From: a virus
Reading direction: 5' to 3' (one strand)
IMG/VR virus record: IMGVR_UViG_3300044970_001619
Coordinates: 1 to 64,000 of that record
Length of the DNA stretch: 64,000 nt
Part shown: positions 13,297 to 18,743 of the stretch, in pieces
Position numbering within the stretch: position 1 is the first letter of the stretch
Layout: the number at the start of each line of letters is the position of its first letter
Program-made: the position numbers and the translations under genes
Notes under the pieces: generated by a model
Seen by the model: only the letters and a program-made list of their open reading frames with translations
Databases searched by the model: none
What the model was told of the DNA's origin: nothing

Positions 13297-13368
13297 TGTG
13301 TCGTATGAGAATTGAACCCATCTAGGTAGTTCCACAAACTACTGCCTTAACCACTAGGCTAACGACAC
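13297..13368 (-). tRNA. tRNA-His (GUG)
   Basis: 72 nt, acceptor GTGTCGT/ACGACAC, anticodon loop TTGTGGA. No encoded G at position -1. Confidence 0.85.
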
Positions 13369-13369
13369 A

Positions 13370-13441
13370 AGGCAGTGGGTAGAATTGAACTACCGACATA
13401 GAGGGTATGAATCTCTTGTTCTACCACTGAACTACACTGCC
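13370..13441 (-). tRNA. tRNA with CAU anticodon (Met or Ile2), copy 2
   Basis: 72 nt, acceptor GGCAGTG/CACTGCC, anticodon loop TTCATAC, elongator-Met-like D-arm (TAGTTCAGTGGTAGAAC). One base separates it from tRNA-His. Confidence 0.8.
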
Positions 13442-13443
13442 AA

Positions 13444-13528
13444 CGGAGAGTAGAGGATTCGAACCTCTGGTGCTGTTACACACAAGACCTTTCCAAGATC
13501 TCACCATAAACCACTCGGACAACTCTCC
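13444..13528 (-). tRNA. tRNA-Ser (GGA)
   Basis: 85 nt with long variable arm, anticodon loop TTGGAAA, discriminator G. Confidence 0.9.
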
Positions 13529-13530
13529 AA

Positions 13531-13619
13531 CGGAAGTGGTTGGATTTGAACCAACGGTGCCAATTACTTGACACGGAATCTTAGCAGGATTCTGCGATAA
13601 GCCACTCTGCCACACTTCC
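13531..13619 (-). tRNA. tRNA-Ser (GCU)
   Basis: 89 nt with long variable arm, stem GAATC/GATTC, loop CTGCTAA, discriminator G. Two nt from tRNA-Ser(GGA). Confidence 0.9.
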
Positions 13620-13624
13620 TTAAT

Positions 13625-13671
13625 GTTGTCTTGAAGCATCCTAAGTGCGATTTAAGTTGCTTCAAGACAAC
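13625..13671 (-). other. Long inter-tRNA hairpin
   Basis: Perfect 14-bp stem GTTGTCTTGAAGCA/TGCTTCAAGACAAC with a 19-nt loop, filling the gap between tRNA-Ser(GCU) and tRNA-Ile. No U tract. Confidence 0.7.
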
Positions 13672-13673
13672 AA

Positions 13674-13745
13674 TGGAACCGACAAGATTTGAACTTGTGA
13701 CCGCTCGGTTATCAGCCGAGTGCTCTACCACTGAGCTACGATTCC
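13674..13745 (-). tRNA. tRNA-Ile (GAU)
   Basis: 72 nt, acceptor GGAATCG/CGGTTCC, stem CTCGG/CCGAG, loop CTGATAA. Confidence 0.9.
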
Positions 13746-13750
13746 ATCAA

Positions 13751-13866
13751 GGTAGGAGTCGATATCAACAACCTACCAGTTTCAGTTTTCGGACTGAAAA
13801 ACCTATCACTAACCAACCAAAGTTTCATAACGGAGGAAGTGAATCTCCGTGACCATAAAGGTCAAG
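13751..13866 (-). other. Structured spacer with three to four hairpins
   Basis: Between tRNA-Ile and tRNA-Phe: GGTAGG/CCTACC (13751-13777), TTTCAGT/ACTGAAA (13780-13799), CGGAG/CTCCG (13831-13849) and GACC/GGTC beside it. No reading frame is credible. Either RNA-processing signals or a decayed tRNA stretch. Confidence 0.5.
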
Positions 13867-13940
13867 TGGGAACAGTCGGATTCGAACCGACAACACCAAG
13901 GTCTTCAGCCCTGTGCTCTACCAGTTGGAGCTATGTTCCC
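13867..13940 (-). tRNA. tRNA-Phe (GAA)
   Basis: 74 nt, acceptor GGGAACA/TGTTCCC, anticodon loop CTGAAGA. Confidence 0.9.
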
Positions 13941-13944
13941 AAGG

Positions 13945-14016
13945 TAGTCCCAACGGGATTCGAACCCGTATGCCCAGATTGAAAATCTGGTATCCTAACC
14001 CTTAGATGATGGGACC
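13945..14016 (-). tRNA. tRNA-Glu (UUC)
   Basis: 72 nt, acceptor GGTCCCA/TGGGACT, stem CCAGA/TCTGG, loop TTTTCAA. Confidence 0.85.
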
Positions 14017-14023
14017 ACGCAGA

Positions 14024-14071
14024 GTAATCTAAAATAATGTTAGATTACCTGGAATATGGAGATAAATCTCC
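14024..14071 (-). other. Two inter-tRNA hairpins
   Basis: GTAATCTA/TAGATTAC (14024-14048) and GGAGAT-AA-ATCTCC (14058-14071) fill the gap between tRNA-Glu and tRNA-Asp. Confidence 0.55.
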
Positions 14072-14073
14072 AA

Positions 14074-14146
14074 CGACCCCTAGGGGATTCGAACCCCTGA
14101 CTTTCTGCTAGACAGGCAGACACTCTAACCGCTGAGTTAAGAGGCC
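14074..14146 (-). tRNA. tRNA-Asp (GUC)
   Basis: 73 nt, acceptor GGCCTCT/AGGGGTC, loop CTGTCTA, discriminator G. Confidence 0.9.
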
Positions 14147-14150
14147 AAGG

Positions 14151-14241
14151 TGAGAGAGGAGGGAATTGAACCCCCGATGGTTCTTATGTAACGGTTTTAC
14201 AGACCGCAGCCACACATATTGCCAGCAGTAGCCACTCTCCC
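14151..14241 (-). tRNA. tRNA-Tyr (GUA) with enlarged D-arm
   Basis: 91 nt, acceptor GGGAGAG/CTCTCTC, stem GCGGT/ACCGT, loop CTGTAAA, long variable arm. The stretch between D-stem halves is about 7 nt longer than normal. Confidence 0.8.
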
Positions 14242-14245
14242 ACGA

Positions 14246-14317
14246 TGGGACATCTCGGATTCGAACCGAGGACTAACCGGTTAAAAGCCGGATACTCTAC
14301 CGCTGAGTTAATGTCCC
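14246..14317 (-). tRNA. tRNA-Lys (UUU)
   Basis: 72 nt, acceptor GGGACAT/ATGTCCC, loop CTTTTAA. First tRNA after the structured spacer. Confidence 0.9.
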
Positions 14318-14410
14318 AATAATGTGGTAATTATTCAGTTGTCAAGGTGCTGGTGGTCTCTCAACCACCCCTTAAGAATACCACGGAACCCGTTGCGGGG
14401 CAAGTGGTTT

Positions 14411-14433
14411 GTGCCAGTTCCAGAAGTGGTCCC
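14411..14433 (-). repeat. Intergenic dyad element, copy 5
   Basis: Minus strand GGGACCACTTCTGGAACTGGCAC. Confidence 0.55.
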
Positions 14434-14507
14434 AGGCACTTGGGGTCTCGTTCCCCCACCGACTCAAGTAATATACCAGGGTTTGGACCCCAGCGGAAAA
14501 TGATACG

Positions 14508-14531
14508 ACCAGTTGAACAAGTGGCACAAGG
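14508..14531 (+). repeat. Intergenic dyad element, copy 6, inverted
   Basis: Plus strand ACCAGTTGAACAAGTGGCACAAGG; the only copy in this orientation. Confidence 0.5.
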
Positions 14532-14533
14532 CA

Positions 14534-14570
14534 TAAAAAAAGAGGGAGAACCTTTTGGATTCTCCCTCTT
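14534..14570 (-). terminator. Rho-independent terminator
   Basis: Minus strand AAGAGGGAGAA / TTCTCCCTCTT (11 bp) with a 9-nt loop and seven T residues. Ends the short late transcript that starts at about 14711. Confidence 0.85.
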
Positions 14571-14593
14571 GATTGCTTTTATGGTTTGTTCTT

Positions 14594-14695
14594 TTAACTT
14601 TGACTTACCATATTCGCAACCAAGAGGGATTCGCCCATAAACCAGCAGGTAATGGGACGATAATCACTCTTAGATTGTGTATGAAGGTAAGTCAT
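14594..14695 (-). CDS. Possible 33-aa late microprotein
   Basis: Begins MTYLHTQSKSDYRPITCW. It lies 22 nt downstream of a late promoter and just upstream of a strong terminator, so something is transcribed here. No ribosome site is visible, and another frame (GRIPLGCEYGKSKLKEQ) also looks protein-like, so a frameshifted gene or a small RNA is possible. Confidence 0.4.
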   Translation of the reverse strand: MTYLHTQSKSDYRPITCWFMGESLLVANMVSQS

Positions 14696-14716
14696 TGTTT
14701 TAATATCGTATGTGTT

Positions 14717-14724
14717 TATTTATA
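14717..14724 (-). promoter_or_regulatory. T4-type late promoter
   Basis: Minus-strand TATAAATA upstream of the possible microprotein. Confidence 0.65.
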
Positions 14725-14727
14725 AAA

Positions 14728-14925
14728 TCAAGAGTCTGCTTTTTCTTCTTTTCTTGAATTTTTTGTTTCTGAGATTTCTGCTCTACGAACTTTGGCAAGT
14801 TTTGCAATTTCTTGAAGTGCTTTTCTTGCTCTAGTTCCAGCAGAACCATTTCCATTCTCAAACTTTTCATCTTCTTGTTTCCAAGTTTCAAAAGCAGAGG
14901 CAATTTGATTTACAGTATCAGACAT
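14728..14925 (-). CDS. Conserved late cyanophage-type protein (65 aa)
   Basis: Begins MSDTVNQIASAFETWKQED; the segment GTRARKALQEIAKLAKVRRAEI is basic and helical. I recall this small protein in T4-like cyanophages. An overlapping frame over the same bases is a shadow. Late promoter at 14953. Possibly nucleoid- or capsid-associated; function unproven. Confidence 0.75.
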   Translation of the reverse strand: MSDTVNQIASAFETWKQEDEKFENGNGSAGTRARKALQEIAKLAKVRRAEISETKNSRKEEKADS

Positions 14926-14952
14926 AATTTCTATAAAAAATAAAATAATTAT

Positions 14953-14960
14953 TATTTATA
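14953..14960 (-). promoter_or_regulatory. T4-type late promoter
   Basis: Minus-strand TATAAATA, about 28 nt before the start at 14925, in an AT-rich stretch. Confidence 0.7.
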
Positions 14961-14999
14961 TATGTAATTTTAAATTATTAGTTTAAAATTGTCAAATTC

Positions 15000-15683
15000 T
15001 CAGTCTTGAATATAAGAATCAACGATGGCATCAACCCATCCTTCACTCATATTTGCCATAATTGCAGTTGCTGCTTCTTGAGTCTCTGCATAACCTTCAT
15101 CAATGAGGTGTGCGAGAACTAAATCATAAAGGTCAAAACCTTCTTCTTGCTTACCTTTACGAATAATCTCTCTTGAGAGTCTTGCCTTTGCTTTTGGTTT
15201 TTCTTCTTCTCTGCCCTGTCTTGGATATGTAACTGCTTGTGGTTCACCAGCACCTTTGACGACACGAGTAACTTCAGCAGCATGACGGCTTCCGTACTCT
15301 CTTGCCATTTGACCAGTCATTCTCTTAGCATAAGGTTTTTCACGGTTCATTCTTTGAGAAACAGTTTCTTCTTCTCCACCCTTTCTCTTGAGTGTTGAAG
15401 TTGGGGTTGCTCTGTCTTTCCAATCTTTGAACTTCTCTTCAGGACCATAACCTGGTTTGTCCTTTCCTGCTTCTGCCTTTTTCTTTGCTGCTTTTGCAGC
15501 ATCTGCTCTAACTTCTGCTTGAGTTGGATTTGCACGATAGGGTTTTACACCAGGTGCTCTTTCCTCTTGAAGATAAGGTGAAGTGTAAGGCCAACGATTC
15601 ATCACATTGTGCTCTTCTGAAGCAGCTTCTGTAAGAATTTGTTGAGAAAGTTCGGAAATGTTCTGAAGGTCCTTATAGTTCAT
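15000..15683 (-). CDS. Late structural protein with C-terminal EGYA/NMSE module
   Basis: 227 aa. The N-terminus contains ELSQQILTEAA (a possible IxTE/LTE head-protease site). The middle is very basic and Lys/Arg/Glu-rich (residues about 50-175), as in capsid core or DNA-bound proteins. The C-terminus (about 180-225) reads YDLVLAHLIDEGYAETQEAA..IMANMSEGWVDAIV, a module repeated in the genes at 29579 and 18581. Late promoter at 15713. Probably a virion or prohead-core protein. Confidence 0.7.
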   Translation of the reverse strand: MNYKDLQNISELSQQILTEAASEEHNVMNRWPYTSPYLQEERAPGVKPYRANPTQAEVRADAAKAAKKKAEAGKDKPGYGPEEKFKDWKDRATPTSTLKRKGGEEETVSQRMNREKPYAKRMTGQMAREYGSRHAAEVTRVVKGAGEPQAVTYPRQGREEEKPKAKARLSREIIRKGKQEEGFDLYDLVLAHLIDEGYAETQEAATAIMANMSEGWVDAIVDSYIQD

Positions 15684-15712
15684 TGATCCAAAAATTGTGT
15701 TTTATATACTTT

Positions 15713-15720
15713 TATTTATA
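15713..15720 (-). promoter_or_regulatory. T4-type late promoter
   Basis: Minus-strand TATAAATA about 30 nt upstream of the start at 15683. Confidence 0.7.
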
Positions 15721-16555
15721 AAACTGAATTTAAATCATAATTTGTAACCAAAAGTTCAGTCTTTACATTATCCTGAGTTCCTTTTTCACCACGATGAACC
15801 ATAGAGTATCTAAGTTTCCATTCATTTAAATTATACTCTTTATAACGATTCAATAACCAATCATTTAGATTGTAAGTAATCATAAAACGGTGCGGACACG
15901 CATCCACATCGTCTGCAAATCTTTCGTGAGAGAATGATGAGTGTAGTTTTCTCCCTGTTCCATACAGGAAATCTTTAATATCATAAGGAGGGTCAAGAAA
16001 GACAAATACTTCCTCACCAGGGTCATTCATTACCTCGGCATAATCAATGTTCGTAATCTTCCAATTCTTAATGATATAAGAATACTTTGGAAGTTTATCA
16101 ATTCCAACCAAAGAGAAGTTGGAACGTGATGCTTGAACTGAGAAAGTAGAATTTTCAGTCAAACCTGAATAAGAACACTTATTTAAAATAAAGAAAGCAA
16201 TTGCTTGTTCAAAAGGTTCCAGAGTTTCAATGTCACTCTGATACCTATTAAACAAGTCTTTATGTGCCTCATCGTCACCATTCACTTCTTCTTTGATTGC
16301 TCTCAACTTCTCAGATAATGTTTGACCATTATCTCTTAGTTGAATCCAAAAGTTATACAAGTAATAATACTTGTCGTTGACCCAGATGGGAACTTTTGGA
16401 TAGTTTTGTGATACCATTAAAGAAATGCTTCCACCACCCAAGAATGGTTCTCTGAATTCTTTGAAGTCAGTAGGAAACCAAGGAGCAAGAGTTTTAAGTG
16501 CTTTACTCTTTCCTCCGGGGTAACGGAGCATTGTCTTTAATGGAAATTGTTTCAT
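15716..16555 (-). CDS. dam: DNA adenine methyltransferase, Dam / D12 class
   Basis: 279 aa. RYPGGKSK (residues about 12-19) is the AdoMet-binding start of D12-class enzymes, followed by FREPFLGGGSISL (about 34-46), NDKYYYLYNFW, the CSYSGLTENSTFS loop, and the catalytic FLDPPYD (about 186-192). Length is normal for Dam (target often GATC). It modifies adenine in DNA, probably to protect phage DNA from host nucleases or to support an own restriction system with the gene upstream. Confidence 0.92.
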   Translation of the reverse strand: MKQFPLKTMLRYPGGKSKALKTLAPWFPTDFKEFREPFLGGGSISLMVSQNYPKVPIWVNDKYYYLYNFWIQLRDNGQTLSEKLRAIKEEVNGDDEAHKDLFNRYQSDIETLEPFEQAIAFFILNKCSYSGLTENSTFSVQASRSNFSLVGIDKLPKYSYIIKNWKITNIDYAEVMNDPGEEVFVFLDPPYDIKDFLYGTGRKLHSSFSHERFADDVDACPHRFMITYNLNDWLLNRYKEYNLNEWKLRYSMVHRGEKGTQDNVKTELLVTNYDLNSVL

Positions 16556-16560
16556 TTAGT

Positions 16561-17145
16561 CTATTGTGCTTGTTCCCAAATGTATTTTAGCAGAGTTTTG
16601 CTCTCAGGTACAACATTAACTTCTTCTACATCATTTATGCCATCATAAATCATTGTAATATCTTCCTGAGAAACTGAGAAAGTAATTCTCGATTTACCTT
16701 CAGTAAAGTTTTTAGAAAACAGAAGTTTTGCGTCAAGAACGGCAAGTCGGTGAGTCCAAGGATCAATCAAAACAAACCATTCGGACCTAGTTTTGAACTC
16801 AGAAACTCCCGACTGAGTTTTTTTGAAATCCCAAGTTTTTGATTTGATCAACCAAGATTTCTTTTCTTGGGGTTCCAAACCAAATTTTTTCGTTTTTGCA
16901 TCCCAAAGATGTTTTGTGCGATAAAGACCATCTGGGTCATTTTTTTCTTTCTTTTCTGATGCTTTAATATCAATATATTTTGAGAAGGTTTCAATGAATC
17001 CAAATTCAATTGATTCACCCCTAGCAAAACAATCAATCCCTTCATTTAGGGGATACATCGCAGCAACTTTATTTGCTTGAATGAAGAATTTTTTATATTC
17101 CTCAGAGGGAATAGTTTTCAAATCGGAAATAAACTGTTCAATCAT
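16561..17145 (-). CDS. Unidentified protein upstream of Dam; candidate restriction endonuclease
   Basis: 194 aa, start at MIEQFISDLKTIP because a longer frame runs into the tRNA-Leu exon. It contains FSKYIDIKASEKKE (about 58-71), where D-I-K could be the DxK of a PD-(D/E)XK nuclease, and LAVLDAKLLF later. It ends 5 nt before dam. The layout repeats that at 9171-10494: unknown gene of about 190 aa, then methyltransferase. Not recognised by family; assignment is from motif and context. Confidence 0.5.
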   Translation of the reverse strand: MIEQFISDLKTIPSEEYKKFFIQANKVAAMYPLNEGIDCFARGESIEFGFIETFSKYIDIKASEKKEKNDPDGLYRTKHLWDAKTKKFGLEPQEKKSWLIKSKTWDFKKTQSGVSEFKTRSEWFVLIDPWTHRLAVLDAKLLFSKNFTEGKSRITFSVSQEDITMIYDGINDVEEVNVVPESKTLLKYIWEQAQ

Positions 17146-17189
17146 AATACTAATAACTGAAATAATGTGTGTTTGCCCTTTCGGGCAAG

Positions 17190-17237
17190 TGCGAGTAGGG
17201 AGACTTGAACTCCCACGGGCAATGCCCAACAGATTTT
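17190..17237 (-). tRNA. tRNA-Leu (UAA), 3' exon
   Basis: Begins AAAATCTG, closing the anticodon loop (CTT|AAAA), then a long variable arm (GGGCATTGCCC), T-arm GGGAGTTCAAGTCTCCC and acceptor TACTCGC with discriminator A. Joined to the 5' exon it gives an 83-nt tRNA. Confidence 0.9.
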
Positions 17238-17497
17238 CTTACCACTATAGTTTTCACTACCCTTTCGGTTTGTGGTCTGGACTATACCTTCACCATACCT
17301 TTCAGTTTAGGTGTTCCCCGTCTAGTCTCTACACGTTTTGCATTTTCTAGATAATTCCAACCCTCTCTAGAAGCACATTGGGTAGCCGTTGTCTTTCCAA
17401 CTGTCTTGCAACTTCGCTCGGTATTGCCATTTTACAGGTTTCACCGAATTTGAGGAATTACACTCATAAGATTTCTCAAATGAGGCTCAATTTTCAT
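17238..17497 (-). ncRNA. Group I intron in tRNA-Leu (UAA)
   Basis: 260 nt inserted after the U that precedes the second anticodon base position, exactly where cyanobacterial and plastid trnL(UAA) introns sit. It carries the family core: AAAATTGAGCC near the start, ATGGCAATACCGAGC, AGAGACTAGACGGGG and TATAGTCCAGACC (P7 strands), and ends in G. The 5' exon ends in U as splicing requires. It has no reading frame, so it would self-splice or depend on host help. Confidence 0.9.
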
Positions 17498-17532
17498 AAG
17501 TCTGGTGTGTCTACCGATTCCACCATACTCGC
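17498..17532 (-). tRNA. tRNA-Leu (UAA), 5' exon
   Basis: 35 nt: acceptor GCGAGTA, Leu-type D-arm (TGGAATCGGTAGAC) and anticodon stem ending CAGACTT. Pairs with the 3' exon across the intron. Four nt from tRNA-Ile(UAU). Confidence 0.9.
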
Positions 17533-17536
17533 TTGG

Positions 17537-17608
17537 TAGGACTGCAGAGAATTGAACTCTGTTCACACCGTTATAAGCAGTGGGCTTTAACCAATAAGCA
17601 ACAGTCCC
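17537..17608 (-). tRNA. tRNA-Ile (UAU)
   Basis: 72 nt, acceptor GGGACTG/CAGTCCT, anticodon stem CACTG/CGGTG, loop CTTATAA. Reads the AUA codon. Confidence 0.88.
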
Positions 17609-17614
17609 TTATAA

Positions 17615-17645
17615 GACAATCATAGCAGAGTGTGCTTTGATTGTC
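17615..17645 (-). other. Inter-tRNA hairpin
   Basis: Perfect 8-bp stem GACAATCA/TGATTGTC between tRNA-Ile(UAU) and the next tRNA. Confidence 0.55.
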
Positions 17646-17648
17646 AAG

Positions 17649-17720
17649 TGCTCGTTGTCGGTTACGATCCGACCTTCTATCGTTTATGAGACGATTGCAT
17701 TCCCAGATTGCTAAACGAGC
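17649..17720 (-). tRNA. tRNA with CAU anticodon (Met or Ile2), copy 3
   Basis: 72 nt, acceptor GCTCGTT/AACGAGC, stem ATCGT/ACGAT, loop CTCATAA. The T-loop reads ATCGTAA rather than TTCGAAT. The HNH gene overlaps its 5' end by 10 nt. Confidence 0.78.
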
Positions 17721-18085
17721 GTGATTAGACCTTCATGTATTTTACGATGACAATTTGAACATACTAAAATACATTTAGAAATTTCTTCTTCAATTTTTTG
17801 CCAAGAATTTCCTTGTATCATTTGAGACACACCCTTTTCTTTTACACTTGGATCTAAATGATGATAGTCCATACAACACGAGGGATGATATTCTCCACAA
17901 GCAGAACAAGAAATATTTTCTTTTAAATTAGTTAAATTTTCTTTGTTTTGTTTTGCTCGATTTTGCCTGTTGGCATAATGCCTTGCTTTGTACTCGGGGT
18001 CATTTTTAAGTTTGTCTTTCAACCAATTGCGTTGATACTCTCGTATTATATCACAATCAGCAGAAGTTTTTCTTTTTCTAGGCAT
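17711..18085 (-). CDS. HNH homing endonuclease between tRNAs
   Basis: 124 aa from MPRKRKTSAD. Basic N-terminus with RxxNRxxxKQNK repeats, then ISCSACGEYHPSCCMDYHHLDPS (about 66-88) and CILVCSNCHRKIHEG near the end: a zinc-bound HNH nuclease (HH-N-H with CxxC pairs). It inserts beside a tRNA. An earlier ATG (18106) lies inside the late promoter/hairpin, so the shorter start is preferred. Confidence 0.85.
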   Translation of the reverse strand: MPRKRKTSADCDIIREYQRNWLKDKLKNDPEYKARHYANRQNRAKQNKENLTNLKENISCSACGEYHPSCCMDYHHLDPSVKEKGVSQMIQGNSWQKIEEEISKCILVCSNCHRKIHEGLITLV

Positions 18086-18096
18086 ATTAAATTGTA

Positions 18097-18133
18097 AATA
18101 ACTCATAACTATTTATATAAATTATGAGTTATT
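18097..18133 (-). promoter_or_regulatory. Late promoter nested in a perfect inverted repeat
   Basis: Arms AATAACTCATAA and TTATGAGTTATT (12 bp, perfect) enclose a 13-nt loop that contains minus-strand TATAAATA (18117-18110). The hairpin would hide the first ATG (18106) in read-through RNA, while late transcripts start inside or past the stem. Confidence 0.7.
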
Positions 18134-18134
18134 C

Positions 18135-18157
18135 GCTATTCGCAAATAACGAATAGC
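18135..18157 (-). other. Hairpin next to a tRNA 3' end
   Basis: Perfect 8-bp stem GCTATTCG/CGAATAGC with a 7-nt loop, 2 nt from the tRNA at 18160. Confidence 0.55.
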
Positions 18158-18159
18158 AA

Positions 18160-18247
18160 TACGAGTGCCTGGATTCGAACCAGGTCAAAGCCGCTAATCT
18201 GGCGGAAAGAGTTTATAAGACTCCTCTGACTACCAAGTCTCACTCGC
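18160..18247 (-). tRNA. tRNA with UAU anticodon and long variable arm
   Basis: 88 nt. Acceptor GCGAGTG/CACTCGT, T-arm CCTGGTTCGAATCCAGG and discriminator A. Anticodon loop CTTATAA gives UAU (Ile), but the long variable arm (CCGCCAGATTAGCGG) is of the Leu/Ser type. The D-loop is only about 4 nt. A Leu-type body with a changed anticodon, or a decaying tRNA. Confidence 0.65.
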
Positions 18248-18252
18248 TTGAA

Positions 18253-18276
18253 CCAGATCAATTATAGAGGATCTGG
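18253..18276 (-). other. Hairpin upstream of the tRNA array
   Basis: CCAGATC/GATCTGG, 7 bp, between the last tRNA and the KTSC-like gene. Confidence 0.5.
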
Positions 18277-18285
18277 AACTCTTTG

Positions 18286-18504
18286 TCAAACAGAAATCAA
18301 AGTCCCATCTTTACGAAATTGAGAAATAAGTTTCCCAACACTATCAGTAACTTTAACCTGTTCTTTCACCAAAGTCAAGTCATTGCACTTGAAGACATAA
18401 ACTTGCTCTGGTTTGTAAGTATAAGCAATACCTACCTGATTTTCAGCATAATCAAACTGAATCTTTGCGATAGCAGAAGAATCAGTAAATTCAAGAACTT
18501 CCAT
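18286..18504 (-). CDS. KTSC-like small protein (72 aa)
   Basis: Contains FTDSSAIAKIQFDYAENQVGI (about residues 5-25) and VYVFKCND, reminiscent of the KTSC fold (SSxIxxxxYD...Y.f). KTSC domains occur in RNA- or tRNA-related proteins. Here it sits beside the tRNA array, driven by a TATGATTAC promoter. Assignment is tentative. Confidence 0.6.
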   Translation of the reverse strand: MEVLEFTDSSAIAKIQFDYAENQVGIAYTYKPEQVYVFKCNDLTLVKEQVKVTDSVGKLISQFRKDGTLISV

Positions 18505-18505
18505 C

Positions 18506-18533
18506 TGTCTCTCTCGATTACCTAGTAATCATA
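18506..18533 (-). promoter_or_regulatory. TATGATTAC-class promoter
   Basis: Minus strand TATGAT (18533-18528) followed by the dyad GATTACTAGGTAATC, about 24 nt upstream of the gene at 18504. Confidence 0.6.
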
Positions 18534-18561
18534 CCACGGATGCTGCTGCGTGGCAAGGGGA

Positions 18562-18584
18562 GTGGACGGTTTGAGAAGTGTCAG
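18562..18584 (-). repeat. Intergenic dyad element, copy 7 (divergent)
   Basis: Minus strand TGACACTTCTCAAACCGTCCAC, starting at the TGA stop of the gene at 18581-18739. Confidence 0.45.
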
Positions 18585-18739
18585 TCCTTAATAATTGTAC
18601 TGAACCAAGTCTCACTCATACCCTCAATGATTTTATTTGCAGATTCATTATCATCTGCATAACCCTCTGAGATGAGATGCTCTATAAGTTGTGAATGAAT
18701 CTTATAGGTTTCCTGCAATTCTCTTGGTGTTGGTTTCAT
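18581..18739 (-). CDS. Stand-alone EGYA/NMSE-module protein (52 aa)
   Basis: Begins MKPTPRELQETYK and contains LIEHLISEGYADDNESANKIIEGMSETWFSTII, the module that forms the C-terminus of the 227-aa gene at 15000 and the middle of the 275-aa gene at 29579. Likely packaged or head-associated by analogy. Confidence 0.7.
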   Translation of the reverse strand: MKPTPRELQETYKIHSQLIEHLISEGYADDNESANKIIEGMSETWFSTIIKD

Positions 18740-18743
18740 CTAA

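Larger units (their letters stand above)
14318..14533 (-). other. Structured non-coding spacer with two dyad elements
   Basis: No credible gene. Hairpins include GGTGGT/ACCACC (about 14352-14369), CCCG-TTG-CGGG (about 14389-14399) and GGGG/CCCC near 14450. Dyad element copies lie at 14411-14433 (minus orientation) and 14508-14531 (opposite orientation). It lies between a terminator and the first tRNA of the array, so it should hold the array promoter; a TATATT box at about 14471-14476 is possible. Confidence 0.45.

Noticed and set aside
12455-13852. Short open frames (for example 12455-12709, 13421-13639, 13631-13852) across tRNAs
   Set aside because: They read through well-formed tRNA genes and contain back-translated tRNA strings; no protein signal.
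14347-14640. 97-codon plus-strand frame in the structured spacer
   Set aside because: It runs through a minus-strand terminator and hairpins, has no ribosome site and an unlikely composition.
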